A stretch of 64,000 nt of DNA from Bog-159 sp963785255 (GTDB taxonomy: Bacteria; Acidobacteriota; Terriglobia; Bryobacterales; Bryobacteraceae), in NCBI GenBank assembly GCA_963785255.1, contig CAWAUR010000015.1, positions 372,001 to 436,000 on the forward strand, given 5' to 3'. Numbering within the stretch: the stretch's first letter is position 1; the number at the start of each line of letters is the position of its first letter. Under the pieces are notes generated by a model. The model was not told the origin of the DNA, searched no databases, and saw only the letters and a list, made by a program, of their open reading frames with translations. Below are positions 8,743 through 18,079 of this stretch, in pieces. The translations under genes were made by a program, and so were the position numbers.

Positions 8743-9048
8743 CTATTCAATCGGCTCATCCGGAGGTAGGTCGGCGTACTCAGGCGGCAAATCGTCTTCC
8801 CGCCTTCTATGCGGCCGCAGTGGACCGGCATCCGGGGGAGGCGCGTTCTCCACGCCATCTACTATCGCGGCTTCATAAAACTGACCTTCTTCGACCAACT
8901 CTTGGACACTTTCACTATCCGACTCCTCCAGTGCCGTCAGGCCTTGCAGGTCGCCCGATTGTCCGGCTGCGGCAGCCTCGGTTTCCAGCGCCGCTGGCCT
9001 GCGCGCGCCGGCAACTCGGTCACTCGGTGTCGATTTCTTGCGTGCCAT
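8743..9048 (-). CDS. Small acidic hypothetical protein
   Basis: 101 aa. It has a basic N-terminus (MARKKSTPSDRVAGARRP), then an acidic low-complexity region rich in Glu, Ala and Asp, and a proline-rich tail (DLPPEYADLPPDEPIE). It is predicted to be largely disordered. AGGGGA lies about 6 nt before the ATG, which supports real translation. No family is recognised. It is encoded between the transaldolase and M20 peptidase genes on the same strand. Confidence 0.5.
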   Translation of the reverse strand: MARKKSTPSDRVAGARRPAALETEAAAAGQSGDLQGLTALEESDSESVQELVEEGQFYEAAIVDGVENAPPPDAGPLRPHRRREDDLPPEYADLPPDEPIE

Positions 9049-9111
9049 TTGGATCCCCTAAGTTACCTTGCTGCATCTTCGGGGCCGTTCCGGCACGTGC
9101 GTTTCATCACG

Positions 9112-10461
9112 TCACCCCAACAAATCCAGATACCGCGCCACCGCTTCGATCCCCCGATAAAAATTCGGCAGATGCAGTTTCTCGTTGGGCGCATGCAGAT
9201 TGTCGTCCGGTAACCCGAAGCCCATCATCACGCTGGGAATGCCCAGACTCGCTTCAAACGCCGCCACAATCGGAATCGAACCGCCCGACCGGATATAAAC
9301 CGTCGGCTTGCCGAAGATTTCCGACATGGCCGCGGCGGCGGCATGTATAAACGGATTGTCCGGATTCACCAGCGACGGCGGCGCCGCATGTATAAGCTTC
9401 AACTCCGCGGTCACACCGCGCGGACACGCTTTGGCGATGGCCTGCTTCAACTGTTCGGTGGCTTCCTTAGGGTCCTGATCGGCCACCAGGCGCGTGCTGA
9501 TCTTGGCCACCGCGCGCGCCGGGATCACGGTCTTGGCGCCCTCGCCGGTAAATCCGCCGCGGATGCCGTGCACTTCAAACGTAGGTCGCGCCCACAGCCG
9601 TTCAAACAGCGGAATTCCCGGCTCGCCGACTAACTCGCGTGCACCCATCTCCTTCTCGGTGTACTCGCGCTCGTCGAAAGGCAGACGTGCCCAGGCCTCG
9701 CGCTCCAAGGGGCTGGGCGGGACCACGCGATCGTAAAAGCCCGGAATTTGAATGTGGCCGTTGCTATCCTTCAGCGCGGTGATGATCTCGGCCATCGCCT
9801 GCATAGGATTGGGCGCGGCGCCGCCATACACGCCCGAGTGCAGGTCGTGATTGGCGCCTTCCACGATCAGTTCCGCGTAAACAATACCGCGCAGCCCCAC
9901 GCAGATGGTGGGCAGTTCCGGCGCGAACATCTCGGTATCGCAGATCACGGCGGCATCGGATTTCAATCGCGCGGGCTTTGTGGCGACGTAGCTTTCAATG
10001 TGCTCGCCGCCAGTCTCTTCCTCGCCCTCGATGAGGAATTTCACGTTCACCGGCAGTTTGCCGCGGGTCTTCAGCAGGCTTTCCACGGCTTTGATCAGGA
10101 TGTATGTCTGGCCTTTGTCGTCGGAGGAACCGCGCGCGAAAATGTCGTCGCCGCGAACTTCCGGCTCAAACGGCGGCGATTTCCATTCGTCCAGCGGATC
10201 GGGCGGCTGCACATCATAGTGGCCGTACAGCAGCAGCGTGGGTTTGCCGGGCGCGCCCAGCCACTCCGCGTAGACCAGCGGATTGCCCTCGCCTTCGATC
10301 AGCTCGCCCGAGAGCCCTGCGGCGCGCAGCTCGTTCAAGGCGAACTCGGCGGCTCGCTGGATATCGGGCTGGTGCTCGGAAAGCGTGCTGATGCTGGGAA
10401 TGCGCAGCCACGCCTGCATGCCTTCGAGAAAGGCGGCGTGGTTCTCCTGGTAATAATTCAT
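9112..10461 (-). CDS. M20-family metallopeptidase (dipeptidase)
   Basis: 449 aa. It hydrolyses peptides or acylated amino acids with a two-zinc centre, in the cytoplasm. Metal ligands are visible: YGHYDVQP (H81, D83), the bridging Asp in GSSDDKG (D114), and IEGEEETGGEH with the catalytic Glu. A dimerisation domain sits in the middle (RGIVYAELIVEGANHDLHSG). The C-terminal IRSGGSIPIV and MMGFGLPDDNLHAPNE segments are typical of the CNDP/DapE-like dipeptidase branch. There is no signal peptide. Exact substrate is not predictable. Confidence 0.9.
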   Translation of the reverse strand: MNYYQENHAAFLEGMQAWLRIPSISTLSEHQPDIQRAAEFALNELRAAGLSGELIEGEGNPLVYAEWLGAPGKPTLLLYGHYDVQPPDPLDEWKSPPFEPEVRGDDIFARGSSDDKGQTYILIKAVESLLKTRGKLPVNVKFLIEGEEETGGEHIESYVATKPARLKSDAAVICDTEMFAPELPTICVGLRGIVYAELIVEGANHDLHSGVYGGAAPNPMQAMAEIITALKDSNGHIQIPGFYDRVVPPSPLEREAWARLPFDEREYTEKEMGARELVGEPGIPLFERLWARPTFEVHGIRGGFTGEGAKTVIPARAVAKISTRLVADQDPKEATEQLKQAIAKACPRGVTAELKLIHAAPPSLVNPDNPFIHAAAAAMSEIFGKPTVYIRSGGSIPIVAAFEASLGIPSVMMGFGLPDDNLHAPNEKLHLPNFYRGIEAVARYLDLLG

Positions 10462-10491
10462 GGTGATGGCACCTCAGTGCCATTGTATCGG

Positions 10492-10520
10492 TAGGACGTG
10501 CCTCCCGGCCTGCTGCGCCC
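10492..10520. repeat. Partial copy of hairpin repeat family B
   Basis: The core TAGGACGTGCCTCCCGGCC resembles the TAGGACAGGCC terminus of the other copies but is mutated and truncated. It sits just upstream of the M20 gene. Confidence 0.55.
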
Positions 10521-10529
10521 AACATCTAT

Positions 10530-10715
10530 CTATTTGCCACTACCTGTGAGCGTGATGGACTGCGGACTCCCCGGTACCGTATCCGTAATCTCGATCCCGG
10601 CGCTGCGCTTTCCCGTGGCCGCGGGCGTAAACGTGACCCTGATCGAGCAGGTGGCCCCGGGCGCCAGCGTGTCCGGCGAGACCGGGCAAGTGGTTTGCTC
10701 TTCTTGCCCACCGCC
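10530..10715 (-). pseudogene. ASH/choice-of-anchor-D domain fragment
   Basis: The last ~50 codons of this frame read CPVSPDTLAPGATCSIRV, TFTPAATGKRSAGIEI and SPQSITLTGSGK. This is the C-terminal half of an immunoglobulin-like ASH (ASPM-SPD2-Hydin) or choice-of-anchor-D repeat, common in secreted bacterial proteins. There is no start, and the frame upstream belongs to the shifted propeller-kinase remnant. It is best read as the tail of an unrelated secreted-protein gene joined by recombination. The breakpoint lies near 10690-10730. Confidence 0.7.
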
Positions 10716-13034
10716 TCGTCCCATACGCCAGCAAGGCCAAAAGCCGGAACCACCAGCGTCCCCAGACCGGCGGGAGAATTGCAAAATCGATCTCCGCGGG
10801 CGTCGCGCTTTCCTGGCCTTCCGAATTTACCGCCTTCACCAGAAACCGGTAGGGCCCTGGCGCCAGTTCAGGATAGTTGGCCTCATGGTCCCGGCCCGGC
10901 CCCTGCCAGCCCGACTCGCGGCCCTCCAGTTTGTAGCTGTATCGCAAGTGGGCTTCGGGCTCGTCGCTGAAGCCCACAAACGCGACCCGAAACTGATTCC
11001 GGGAAGGCTGCAAATTCCCGCGGACGATGCGCGTCGCGCCAACTTGCGAAACCGGGTAGCGCTCGCGCCCGATGCGCAGATCCGTGATCCGGACGGACGG
11101 GATGGCGGGTGGCCGGTCGGCGGTTGGCGACAGTTTCGAGAGGCCCTGCGTGGTGGCAAACCAAAGATAGCCGGAGCGATCCCTGAGCGCCATTCTTATG
11201 GCTCCGTGCGCCAATCCGTCAGCCGTCGAAAAATGTTTGATGTGACCCGTTCGGGGGTCCAAACGGTCCACGCCATTCGTAGCGGCGTATATGCGGCCCG
11301 CGGCGTCCTCTGTGACGCAACAGGTCCCCTCGCTGGCCAACCCTTCGGAGGTCTTATAGACCCGCACCCCGAAATGCGGACTGCCGGGGTTCTCGATCAA
11401 TCCGAGTCCGTTTCCGGAAGCGATCCACAATCGCCCGCGGCTATCGGCAAACAGATCGCGAATTGCGGCCGGGACGCCGTCGGCCTGCTCGAACCGGGTG
11501 AATTGACGGCCGTCATAGCGAAACAAAACGCCGGTCTCCGAGCCCATCCAGACGTTGCCCGCACGGTCTTCTGCAAACGCGCTAACCAACTCATTCCGGC
11601 TGGGACCGTCTTCAATATAAGTGATGGCCTTCGTGGCGGGGTCCCAGCGCAGGAGTCGCGGTTTGCCTGACGGCGCCTCTTGCGCCGAGGCCCAGATGCG
11701 GCCCTTCGAATCCTCGAAAATCTGGAACGCTCCAACGTCCCGCGCATAACAGGCCTCTGGCTGTCTCCCCGCCAAGACCGCCGCCGGACCCGGCGCGTAC
11801 CGGCAAAGCCCCGCCCCAGTGGCCGCCCACCAGGCGCCGCTCCGGGCCTGCAGCAGGATGTGCTTTCCCCAGGATGGGTGTTCGCTAAAACCCCCGACTG
11901 ACATCGCATGGAACCTGGTTCCATCGAATATATTCACCGCATCGTGCGGGCGTTCCGAAGCCGTCACCGCCAGGACCGTCCCGGCGCGGTCTGCTAGCTA
12001 GGACCGACCACACCCGATCCGTGGCGAGCCCGTCCTGTTCCCGAAACGTGGTAAACCCGGCTGCCTGGATTTTCATCACCCCGGCTGCCTCGGTTGCCGC
12101 CCACATGTTGCCGGCGCGGTCCGTAGCCAGCGCATGAACCTGGCGGTCGATGAGCCCCTGTGCGCGCGTCAGCATCCGAAAAACCGGCGGGCCGCTGCCG
12201 GGAAGCCAGCATGCCCGCGCTGGCGCCGGCCCAGACCTCCCCGTCCGGCCCTTCCGCCAGCGAAGTCACATCGAGGGCTTTTACTTCCCCTGCTTCCCGG
12301 TAGACTTGCTGGACGCCATACCTGCCAGCATGGTCCGCATGCCCCATTAACACCAAGCCATCTTGCGTTCCGGCCCAGATCCTGCCATTGCGGTCCTGCA
12401 GCAAGGTGCGCACATTCTGGGTCGGACCTCCCATCGCGATGTGCTGGACCGCGCCGTCTTGGCGGATTACATAGATCCCGGTGCGGGTGGCCAGCCAAAG
12501 CTTATGGCCGGCGTCCTCCATCAGATCGGCGATCGAGATGCGCGCATGTCCGGGCGCCGGCGCAGGCAGCGGTTGGCGGCGGAACCGATGTCCGCTCAGC
12601 ATTTCGAACAACCCGTCGGCGGTGCCGCACCAGATTCTGCCGGCGGAATCCTGCAATAGCGCGCTGACTGCGTTCTCTTCCCGTTTGTTCCCGGGCAGGT
12701 AGGTTGTGAATTTCCCGCCGCCCTCCGCTTGGAATTGGCAAAGACCGCGCGGCGTCGCCACCAGGTATTCGCCGGTGCGAGTCTCCAAGAGAGCGTTCAC
12801 CGAGCGGTGCGGAAGTCCCTCCTGCACGCCGAAGTTGACGAAGCGGTAACCGTCGAACCGGGATAGCCCTTCTGGCGTGCAAAACCAAACGAAGCCGCGA
12901 GAATCGGCTACGATTTGGTTGATGCTGTCGGCGGCCAGCCCGTCGGCGGTGGAATACGACTTGATGGGAAACAGTTCCGCGAGAAGGCACAGTGGTAGGG
13001 CAAGGGCCACCGGAATTGCCCATCGTACCGTCAT
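10716..13034 (-). pseudogene. Decayed two-component-regulator propeller sensor (paralogue of the 57221-60268 kinase)
   Basis: Frames on the minus strand together encode a signal peptide, propeller repeats (STADGLAADSINQIVADSRG, WFCTPEGLSRFDG), a Y_Y_Y domain (YSYKLEGRESGWQGPGRDHE) and the first residues of a membrane segment (LPPVWGRWWFRLLALLAYG). Two single-base frameshifts break it. One is at a run of five A at 12179-12183; the other is near 11990-12000 (CTAGCTAGC). Removing one base at each restores the alignment to the intact kinase. The HisKA_3 and ATPase domains are absent, and an ASH-domain fragment takes their place. Single indels could be sequencing errors, but loss of the kinase half cannot. 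Confidence 0.82.
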
Positions 13035-13065
13035 GTCGCCTCCGGCTTATTAGTGTACCCCGCCT

Positions 13066-15246
13066 CTACCTGATCCGAAATAGAATCACAGACCCTGCCG
13101 CGGCAACCTTCTCGACCCCCCAGTCACTCGCCCGCGCAGCCAGGTCCGCGCCCAATGAGGCATTTCCCTCGTTGCCATCGTCCGCCAGAATATACGCGAA
13201 GCCCGCCCGATGCACAGCGCTGGTGGCCGCCAGACGTAAATCCCGCAGCGGATTCAGCGCCTTCACCGGATGGCTGGTCAACAAATGCCATCCATCCGCC
13301 TCGAGTCCATAGAAATCGAACGGCACCGCATACACCGCCGTCTGCGAAGTCATCACCGCGCTACTCAGCGTCTGCGCCCGGTCGAAATCCACCTCCACGT
13401 ACATGCCGCGGCGGATCGGCTCCCAACTCCGCCAGCGGGTGGCCGGATTTCCATCGAAGGCCAGCGGCAAGTCCCACTCGTTGGGCCAGCCGGTCAGTTG
13501 CCATTGCGAACCGCCAACCACCTGGTCGTCGCCCAGGAAGAGCTTGATTTCAGGAATCATCCACTCCAGGCGCGAGGAGTGCGGGGTGCGAATCCGCAAG
13601 GCCCCTAATGCGCGCGGTGTCCACTCCGCCGACACGTCGTATCGCGGCTCGTTGGGCGCCGCGGCCGACCGCAACGCATCGGTCAAACTATCCGCCTGCG
13701 CGGAGTGCCAGAATTCCAGAACCTCGCGATCCGTATATGCGATGGCTACGGAAACCAGCGAAAAAATCCGCTCGCCGGGCGCGGTGTGTTCCTCGACCAT
13801 CCGGGCCACTGGATAGGCCGGCAGAACACTTTCCAGATAACTCCGCTCCGGTTGGATGCGCAACGCCGCCCGCCAGGGGATGCGCTCCAGCCGCCACGCG
13901 TACCCCGGATGATACAACTTGTAGATTTGCGGCCAGCAACCGATCGCCTGTACCGCCACGCACGCCCACAGCGCGCGGCGCGGCAGGGCCATGGCCAGCG
14001 CGATCGCCAGGAAGGGCAGCGCCGGCATTAGAAATCGCGCGCCCGTATTCCAAAACCAGGGCAGAGCCAGGAGCGCCGCCGCCAGCCAGCACAATCGCCC
14101 GGCCCGTTTGCGCAGCGCCAGCAGTCCGATGGGAAGCGCGAAAAACGCGAGACCCAACGCGCCGCCCAGAGTCCCGCCCACGACCAGCTCATAAGGGACC
14201 TTCCACGGCGGGATGCCCCAAAGCGAACCCAATGCCGCGCCCAATTCCTTTTCCATCATGGGATGGAAATACGGATTGGGGAAAATGCGGTTGAACAGCG
14301 GCGCCGCCGGATTGCCGGTCATGATGGCATTGCGCAGCAGCCATGGCGCGGCGACCAGCAGAGCGCCCCCCCCCAGCAGCGCCATCTGGCGCAGCCGGAT
14401 GCGCCGCTCGATGGCTACCACGAACGCCAGCGCCAGTATGGTCACCAGCGCGCCGGGAAACTTGATCGCGTAGCAGAATCCCGCCGCAATTCCCGCGGAC
14501 GCCAGATAGCGCAGATCGCGCGTGTCCCGCCAGACCAGCAGCAGATAAAAGACCGCCAGCGTGAAGAAGACCGCGCCTGCGTCGGTATAGGCGGACGTGC
14601 CGGTGATGCCCGCAATCGGCGAACAGAAATACAAGACGGCCGCGCCCAACGCCACATATTGGGGCAACGCCAACCGCCGCGCGATGCGCAACATGAGCGG
14701 CACGGTGGCCAGCAGAAACGCCAGATGCACCAGCCGGGCGGCCGAGTGTTTCCCAAATGCGAATGCCGGCACGAACAACATCTCGAAGCCTTGCGGCACC
14801 ATTTCAAAGAAGCCTATTCGACTGGGGAAGCCGCCCAGGCGCACATATTCGGCGGTGAATCCCAAGTGATAGGCGCGCGCATCCGGCTCCAGTTCGGGCG
14901 CCAGCGCGTTGATGAAATACAGCCCTGCGTAAAACGCCAGCGCCGTCCCTGCCAGCCACCAGGTCACGCGATCGGCCTTTGCCGACGGCGGTTCAGCAAT
15001 GCGCGGCGCGCCGCGCCCCAGCCACAAATAAAGCGCCAGCGAAATCGCGCCCAATAGGAGAAAGGCGACGCGCCCGCCAACGCCGCAGACCAGCATCAGG
15101 AATACGATGGTGCTCTCGACCGCAGCGCCGATCCCGAGCGCGATGGTTCCCGGAACGGGCAGCCGCCGCAGGCAGATGTTCCCCAGCATCCACGCGACCG
15201 CTAATGTGAAGAACGCGCCGAAGAGGATGGAAGGCAGAATGAGCAA
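13066..15246 (-). CDS. GT-C type membrane glycosyltransferase with C-terminal discoidin-like domain
   Basis: 726 aa. About eleven or twelve transmembrane helices occupy residues 1-420. An acidic loop near residue 120 (ELEPDARAYHLGF) fits the catalytic loop of ArnT/PMT-like enzymes, which transfer sugars from lipid carriers on the outer face of the inner membrane. The C-terminal ~300 residues are soluble and periplasmic. They include LAFDGNPATRWRSWEP and YVEVDFDRAQTLSS, the signature of an F5/8 type C (discoidin) carbohydrate-binding fold. The substrate is unknown. The neighbours do not form a polysaccharide cluster. Confidence 0.7.
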   Translation of the reverse strand: MLILPSILFGAFFTLAVAWMLGNICLRRLPVPGTIALGIGAAVESTIVFLMLVCGVGGRVAFLLLGAISLALYLWLGRGAPRIAEPPSAKADRVTWWLAGTALAFYAGLYFINALAPELEPDARAYHLGFTAEYVRLGGFPSRIGFFEMVPQGFEMLFVPAFAFGKHSAARLVHLAFLLATVPLMLRIARRLALPQYVALGAAVLYFCSPIAGITGTSAYTDAGAVFFTLAVFYLLLVWRDTRDLRYLASAGIAAGFCYAIKFPGALVTILALAFVVAIERRIRLRQMALLGGGALLVAAPWLLRNAIMTGNPAAPLFNRIFPNPYFHPMMEKELGAALGSLWGIPPWKVPYELVVGGTLGGALGLAFFALPIGLLALRKRAGRLCWLAAALLALPWFWNTGARFLMPALPFLAIALAMALPRRALWACVAVQAIGCWPQIYKLYHPGYAWRLERIPWRAALRIQPERSYLESVLPAYPVARMVEEHTAPGERIFSLVSVAIAYTDREVLEFWHSAQADSLTDALRSAAAPNEPRYDVSAEWTPRALGALRIRTPHSSRLEWMIPEIKLFLGDDQVVGGSQWQLTGWPNEWDLPLAFDGNPATRWRSWEPIRRGMYVEVDFDRAQTLSSAVMTSQTAVYAVPFDFYGLEADGWHLLTSHPVKALNPLRDLRLAATSAVHRAGFAYILADDGNEGNASLGADLAARASDWGVEKVAAAGSVILFRIR

Positions 15247-15308
15247 ACGATCATTCTAATTGACCCCGCCGTTTAGGACGCTACCAGGCGCCGCACGGCC
15301 AGGGCTTT

Positions 15309-15521
15309 TTAGGCAAACAGAGCCAATAAGTACCTGACTGCCTCGATACGTTCCCCCAACTGCCGGTCGGCAGCGCGGGATTCTTCGCCTAGGCGGGTGA
15401 TTGCGTCGTTCGTGTCGGCCACTTTCACGGTGAGATCGTTCATGCGAACCGCCAGTTCATGGATTTGCCGTTGCGTATCCCGCCACAACTGGCGGTCCTC
15501 CTCTGCCAACAGATACTCCAC
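15309..15521 (-). CDS. Short coiled-coil protein, truncated paralogue 1
   Basis: 70 aa from GTG. Heptad-like helix RQLWRDTQRQIHELAVRMND, then DTNDAITRLGEESRAADRQL, almost identical to the proteins at 15941-16249 and 16283-16558. It lacks their N-terminal TIEERFERIEHV section and ends differently (VRYLLALFA). It is probably a truncated duplicate made together with the thiC-tail fragment at 15577-15730. Function unknown. Confidence 0.5.
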   Translation of the reverse strand: MEYLLAEEDRQLWRDTQRQIHELAVRMNDLTVKVADTNDAITRLGEESRAADRQLGERIEAVRYLLALFA

Positions 15522-15526
15522 GGTCG

Positions 15527-15577
15527 TCCTGTCCGGAGCGGCCTGCGAGGCCGCTGCAGGCTACGAGCCTGCCCCAC
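15527..15577. repeat. Hairpin repeat family B, copy 3
   Basis: CCTGTCCGGAGCGGCC, then GCGAGGCCGC and GCAGGCTACGAGCCTGC arms. It sits between the coiled-coil paralogue and the thiC-tail fragment, as copy 4 does beside the real thiC. Confidence 0.75.
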
Positions 15578-15730
15578 CGATTTGCACGATGGTCTCCGCT
15601 TCCCCCGCCGTGAACTCCTCCACCTTGGCCGAGATATTCATCGAACAGAATATCGGCCCGCTCATCGAACAGAAGAGCGCGTCTTTAAAGCCTTCCTCGG
15701 GCAGCCTCGAACTCGTACACGACTGCTTTT
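15577..15730 (-). pseudogene. Duplicated 3' fragment of thiC
   Basis: Reads LPEEGFKDALFCSMSGPIFC, then SMNISAKVEEFTAGEAETIV. This matches the last ~45 residues of the thiC product at 16611-17975. The Fe-S motif C-x2-C-x4-C of ThiC is CSMCGPKFC in the real gene but CSMSGPIFC here, so one cluster ligand is lost. No radical-SAM barrel precedes it. The fragment is flanked by the same repeat and coiled-coil gene as the real thiC 3' end, which shows a segmental duplication. Confidence 0.85.
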
Positions 15731-15900
15731 CGGCGGCGGGCAATTACGTGGTTCCCATCGACTCGCTCATTCCGCCCGCGAACGACGATATTCTGCTGCC
15801 CGGCGAGGGCTTTCCGTACCGTTCGTTTTTGCAACCACGGGCGGTACCAGCGTGAGGCCGACGCACTACAAGGCGAAGCTGATCAGCGGAACGTTGAATA
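15731..15900 (+). other. Unassigned, possibly decayed coding fragment
   Basis: Between the thiC fragment and the coiled-coil genes. In one plus frame it reads NYVVPIDSLIPPANDDILLP then GEGFPYRSFLQPRAVPA and stop; a neighbouring frame ends THYKAKLISGTLNK. The composition looks protein-like but no family is recognised and there is no start. It may be a relic captured in the duplication. Confidence 0.3.
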
Positions 15901-15940
15901 AGTAGCCAACGGTGGGCAAAACGCGCCCAAGCCGGGGCCT

Positions 15941-16249
15941 TTACCTCGCCAGGAACTTGCCCATCGCGGAGACCAACGCGTCGATCCGTTCACCCAGCCG
16001 TTGGTCCGCGGCACGAGATTCATCGGCCAGCCGGTCGATTCGCTCGCCCAACCGCCGGTCGGCGTCTCGTGACTCCTCGGCCAAGCGAGTGATCGCATCG
16101 TTGGTATCGGCGATCTTGCGAGTCAACCCGTCGATCTGCCGCTGCGTATCCCGCCACAACTGACGGTTCTCCTCGCGATCCTTGCGCCGTTCCTCGTCGA
16201 TGCCGGCAGTCACATGTTCGATTCGTTCAAATCGCTCCTCTATCGTCAC
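15941..16249 (-). CDS. Short coiled-coil protein, paralogue 2
   Basis: 102 aa from GTG with GGAG 8 nt upstream. It is predicted to be one long amphipathic helix: TIEERFERIEHVTAGIDEER, RQLWRDTQRQIDGLTRKIAD, then two tandem copies of a 14-residue unit (ADRRLGERIDRLADESR / ADQRLGERIDALVSA). It ends GKFLAR like paralogue 3. There is no signal peptide. Related short coiled-coil proteins are common in acidobacterial and cyanobacterial genomes, but I know of no function. Confidence 0.65.
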   Translation of the reverse strand: MTIEERFERIEHVTAGIDEERRKDREENRQLWRDTQRQIDGLTRKIADTNDAITRLAEESRDADRRLGERIDRLADESRAADQRLGERIDALVSAMGKFLAR

Positions 16250-16282
16250 GCAAACTCCTTCGCCAGCGCCTTGGCGGTTTCT

Positions 16283-16558
16283 TTACCTCGCCAGGAACTT
16301 AGCCATCGCCGACACCAGCGCTTCGATGCGTTCCCGCAACTGCCGGTCGGCGGCGCGGGATTCTTCGGCCAAGCGGGTGATTGCGTCGTTTGTGTCGGCC
16401 ACCTTCAGGGTCAGATCGTTCATACGAACGGCCAGTTCATTGATCTGCGGCTGCGTATCCCGCCACAACTGGCGGTTTTCCTCGCGGTCCTTGCGGCGTT
16501 CCTCGGCGAGACGGGCGGTGACGTGCTCGATCCTCTCGAATCGCTCTTCTATAGTCAC
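16283..16558 (-). CDS. Short coiled-coil protein, paralogue 3
   Basis: 91 aa. I start it at the GTG at 16558 because the sequence around it (TTTGCGTGAC) is the same as at the start of paralogue 2; the longer frame upstream runs through a hairpin repeat. The protein is TIEERFERIEHVTARLAEER, RQLWRDTQPQINELAVRMND and DTNDAITRLAEESRAADRQL, ending AKFLAR. It is directly downstream of thiC and separated from it by a family B hairpin. Confidence 0.62.
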   Translation of the reverse strand: MTIEERFERIEHVTARLAEERRKDREENRQLWRDTQPQINELAVRMNDLTLKVADTNDAITRLAEESRAADRQLRERIEALVSAMAKFLAR

Positions 16559-16589
16559 GCAAACCCTTTCGCTAACGCCCATCCTCAAT

Positions 16590-16613
16590 GGACAGGCCGG
16601 GAGGCCTGTCCTA
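16590..16613. repeat. Hairpin repeat family B, copy 4 (single palindrome)
   Basis: A 22-bp near-perfect palindrome, GGACAGGCC-GGGA-GGCCTGTCC. It overlaps the thiC stop codon: TAG is followed directly by GACAGGCC. Confidence 0.8.
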
Positions 16614-17975
16614 CACACCCGCGATCTGCACGATGGTCTCCGCTTCCTCCGCGGTAAACTCCTCCACTTTCGCCGAGATGTTCATCGAGCAGAACTTCGG
16701 CCCGCACATCGAACAGAAGTGCGCATCTTTGAAGCCTTCCTCCGGCAGCGTCTCATCGTGCATCGACTGCGCGGTCTCAGGATCAAGTGAAAGTTCGAAC
16801 TGGCGCTTCCAATCGAAGCGGTAGCGCGCGCGCGACAGCTCGTCGTCGCGGTCGCGTGCGCCGGGACGGTGGCGGGCGATATCGGCGGCGTGCGCGGCAA
16901 TCTTATAAGCGATAATACCGGCCTTCACGTCGTCGCGATTGGGCAGTCCCAAGTGCTCCTTTGGCGTCACGTAGCACAGCATCGACGCGCCGTACCAGCC
17001 GATCATGGCCGCACCGATCGCCGACGTGATGTGATCGTAGCCCGGCGCGAAGTCCGTCACCAGCGGCCCCAGCGTGTAAAAGGGCGCCTCGTAGCACATC
17101 TCCTTTTCCTTCTCCACCTGCATCTGGATCTGGTCCATGGGGATGTGGCCGGGACCTTCGATCATCACTTGCACGTCGTATTCCCAGGCGCGTTTGGTCA
17201 GCTCGCCCAGCGTCTTCAGCTCGGCGAATTGCGCGGCATCGCTGGCGTCGGCCACCGATCCGGGGCGCAGGCCGTCGCCCAGCGAGAAGCTCACGTCGTA
17301 CTTCTGAAAGATCTTGCAGATGTCGTCGAAGCACTCGTACAGCATGTTCTGGCGATGGTTCTTCACCATCCATTCGGCCAGGATCGATCCGCCGCGGCTG
17401 ACGATCCCGGTGACGCGGCGCGCGGCCAGCGGAATGTGCTGCACCAGCACGCCCGCGTGGATGGTCATGTAGTCCACGCCCTGCTGGGCCTGCTCCTCAA
17501 TCACTTCCAGCATCAGCGAAGCGCTCAGGTCTTCCAACCGGCGCACGCGCGACAGCGCTTCATAAATCGGCACGGTGCCGATGGGCACGGGCGACGCGTC
17601 GATGATGGCCTGCCGGATGCGCGGAATATCGCCGCCGGTGGAAAGATCCATCACCGTATCGGCGCCGTACTTCACCGAGTAGCTCAGCTTCTCCAGTTCT
17701 TCATCGATATTGGATGTGACCGCCGAGTTGCCGATGTTGGCGTTGATCTTGCATTTGGAAGCCACGCCGATGGCCATCGGTTCCAGGTTCGTGTGGCGAA
17801 TGTTGGCGGGAATGATCATGCGGCCGCGCGCCACTTCCGCGCGGACGAGTTCCGGCGCAAGATTCTCGCGCTGCGCCACGTATTCGATCTCGCCGGTGAC
17901 AGTGCCCCGCCGCGCATAGTGTATCTGCGTGCGGATCGCATCGTCGAGGCGTTCGGCTATCCATTCTGTTCGCAT
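16611..17975 (-). CDS. thiC: Phosphomethylpyrimidine synthase ThiC
   Basis: 454 aa. This radical-SAM enzyme converts aminoimidazole ribotide to HMP phosphate in thiamine synthesis. Family landmarks are IIPANIRHTNLEPMAIG, KCKINANIGNSAVTS, GADTVMDLSTGGDI, GVDYMTIHAGV, SRGGSILAEWM, IEGPGHIPMDQI, and the C-terminal cluster motif CSMCGPKFC (C-x2-C-x4-C). I chose the ATG at 17975, which has GGAG 4 nt upstream (GGAGTCTCATG); the open frame runs further only through a repeat. No TPP riboswitch signature (CTGAGA core) was seen upstream. No other thi gene is in the window. Confidence 0.96.
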   Translation of the reverse strand: MRTEWIAERLDDAIRTQIHYARRGTVTGEIEYVAQRENLAPELVRAEVARGRMIIPANIRHTNLEPMAIGVASKCKINANIGNSAVTSNIDEELEKLSYSVKYGADTVMDLSTGGDIPRIRQAIIDASPVPIGTVPIYEALSRVRRLEDLSASLMLEVIEEQAQQGVDYMTIHAGVLVQHIPLAARRVTGIVSRGGSILAEWMVKNHRQNMLYECFDDICKIFQKYDVSFSLGDGLRPGSVADASDAAQFAELKTLGELTKRAWEYDVQVMIEGPGHIPMDQIQMQVEKEKEMCYEAPFYTLGPLVTDFAPGYDHITSAIGAAMIGWYGASMLCYVTPKEHLGLPNRDDVKAGIIAYKIAAHAADIARHRPGARDRDDELSRARYRFDWKRQFELSLDPETAQSMHDETLPEEGFKDAHFCSMCGPKFCSMNISAKVEEFTAEEAETIVQIAGV

Positions 17976-17984
17976 GAGACTCCT

Positions 17985-18075
17985 CTGGGTTGTGGGTTGC
18001 AGGTGTTGGGTCGTGGGGTCTTGGGCGCCAGGCAGTGCGCGGTATGCCGCCCACCACCCACCACCCAAGACCCAT
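17985..18075. repeat. GT-rich/CA-rich imperfect palindrome upstream of thiC
   Basis: Left part GGGTTGTGGGTTG...GGGTCTTGGGCG; right part CCCACCACCC...CCCAAGACCC, so GGGTCTTGGG pairs with CCCAAGACCC. It is similar in style to the elements at 29286-29325 and 60320-60382. Confidence 0.55.
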
Positions 18076-18079
18076 CACC

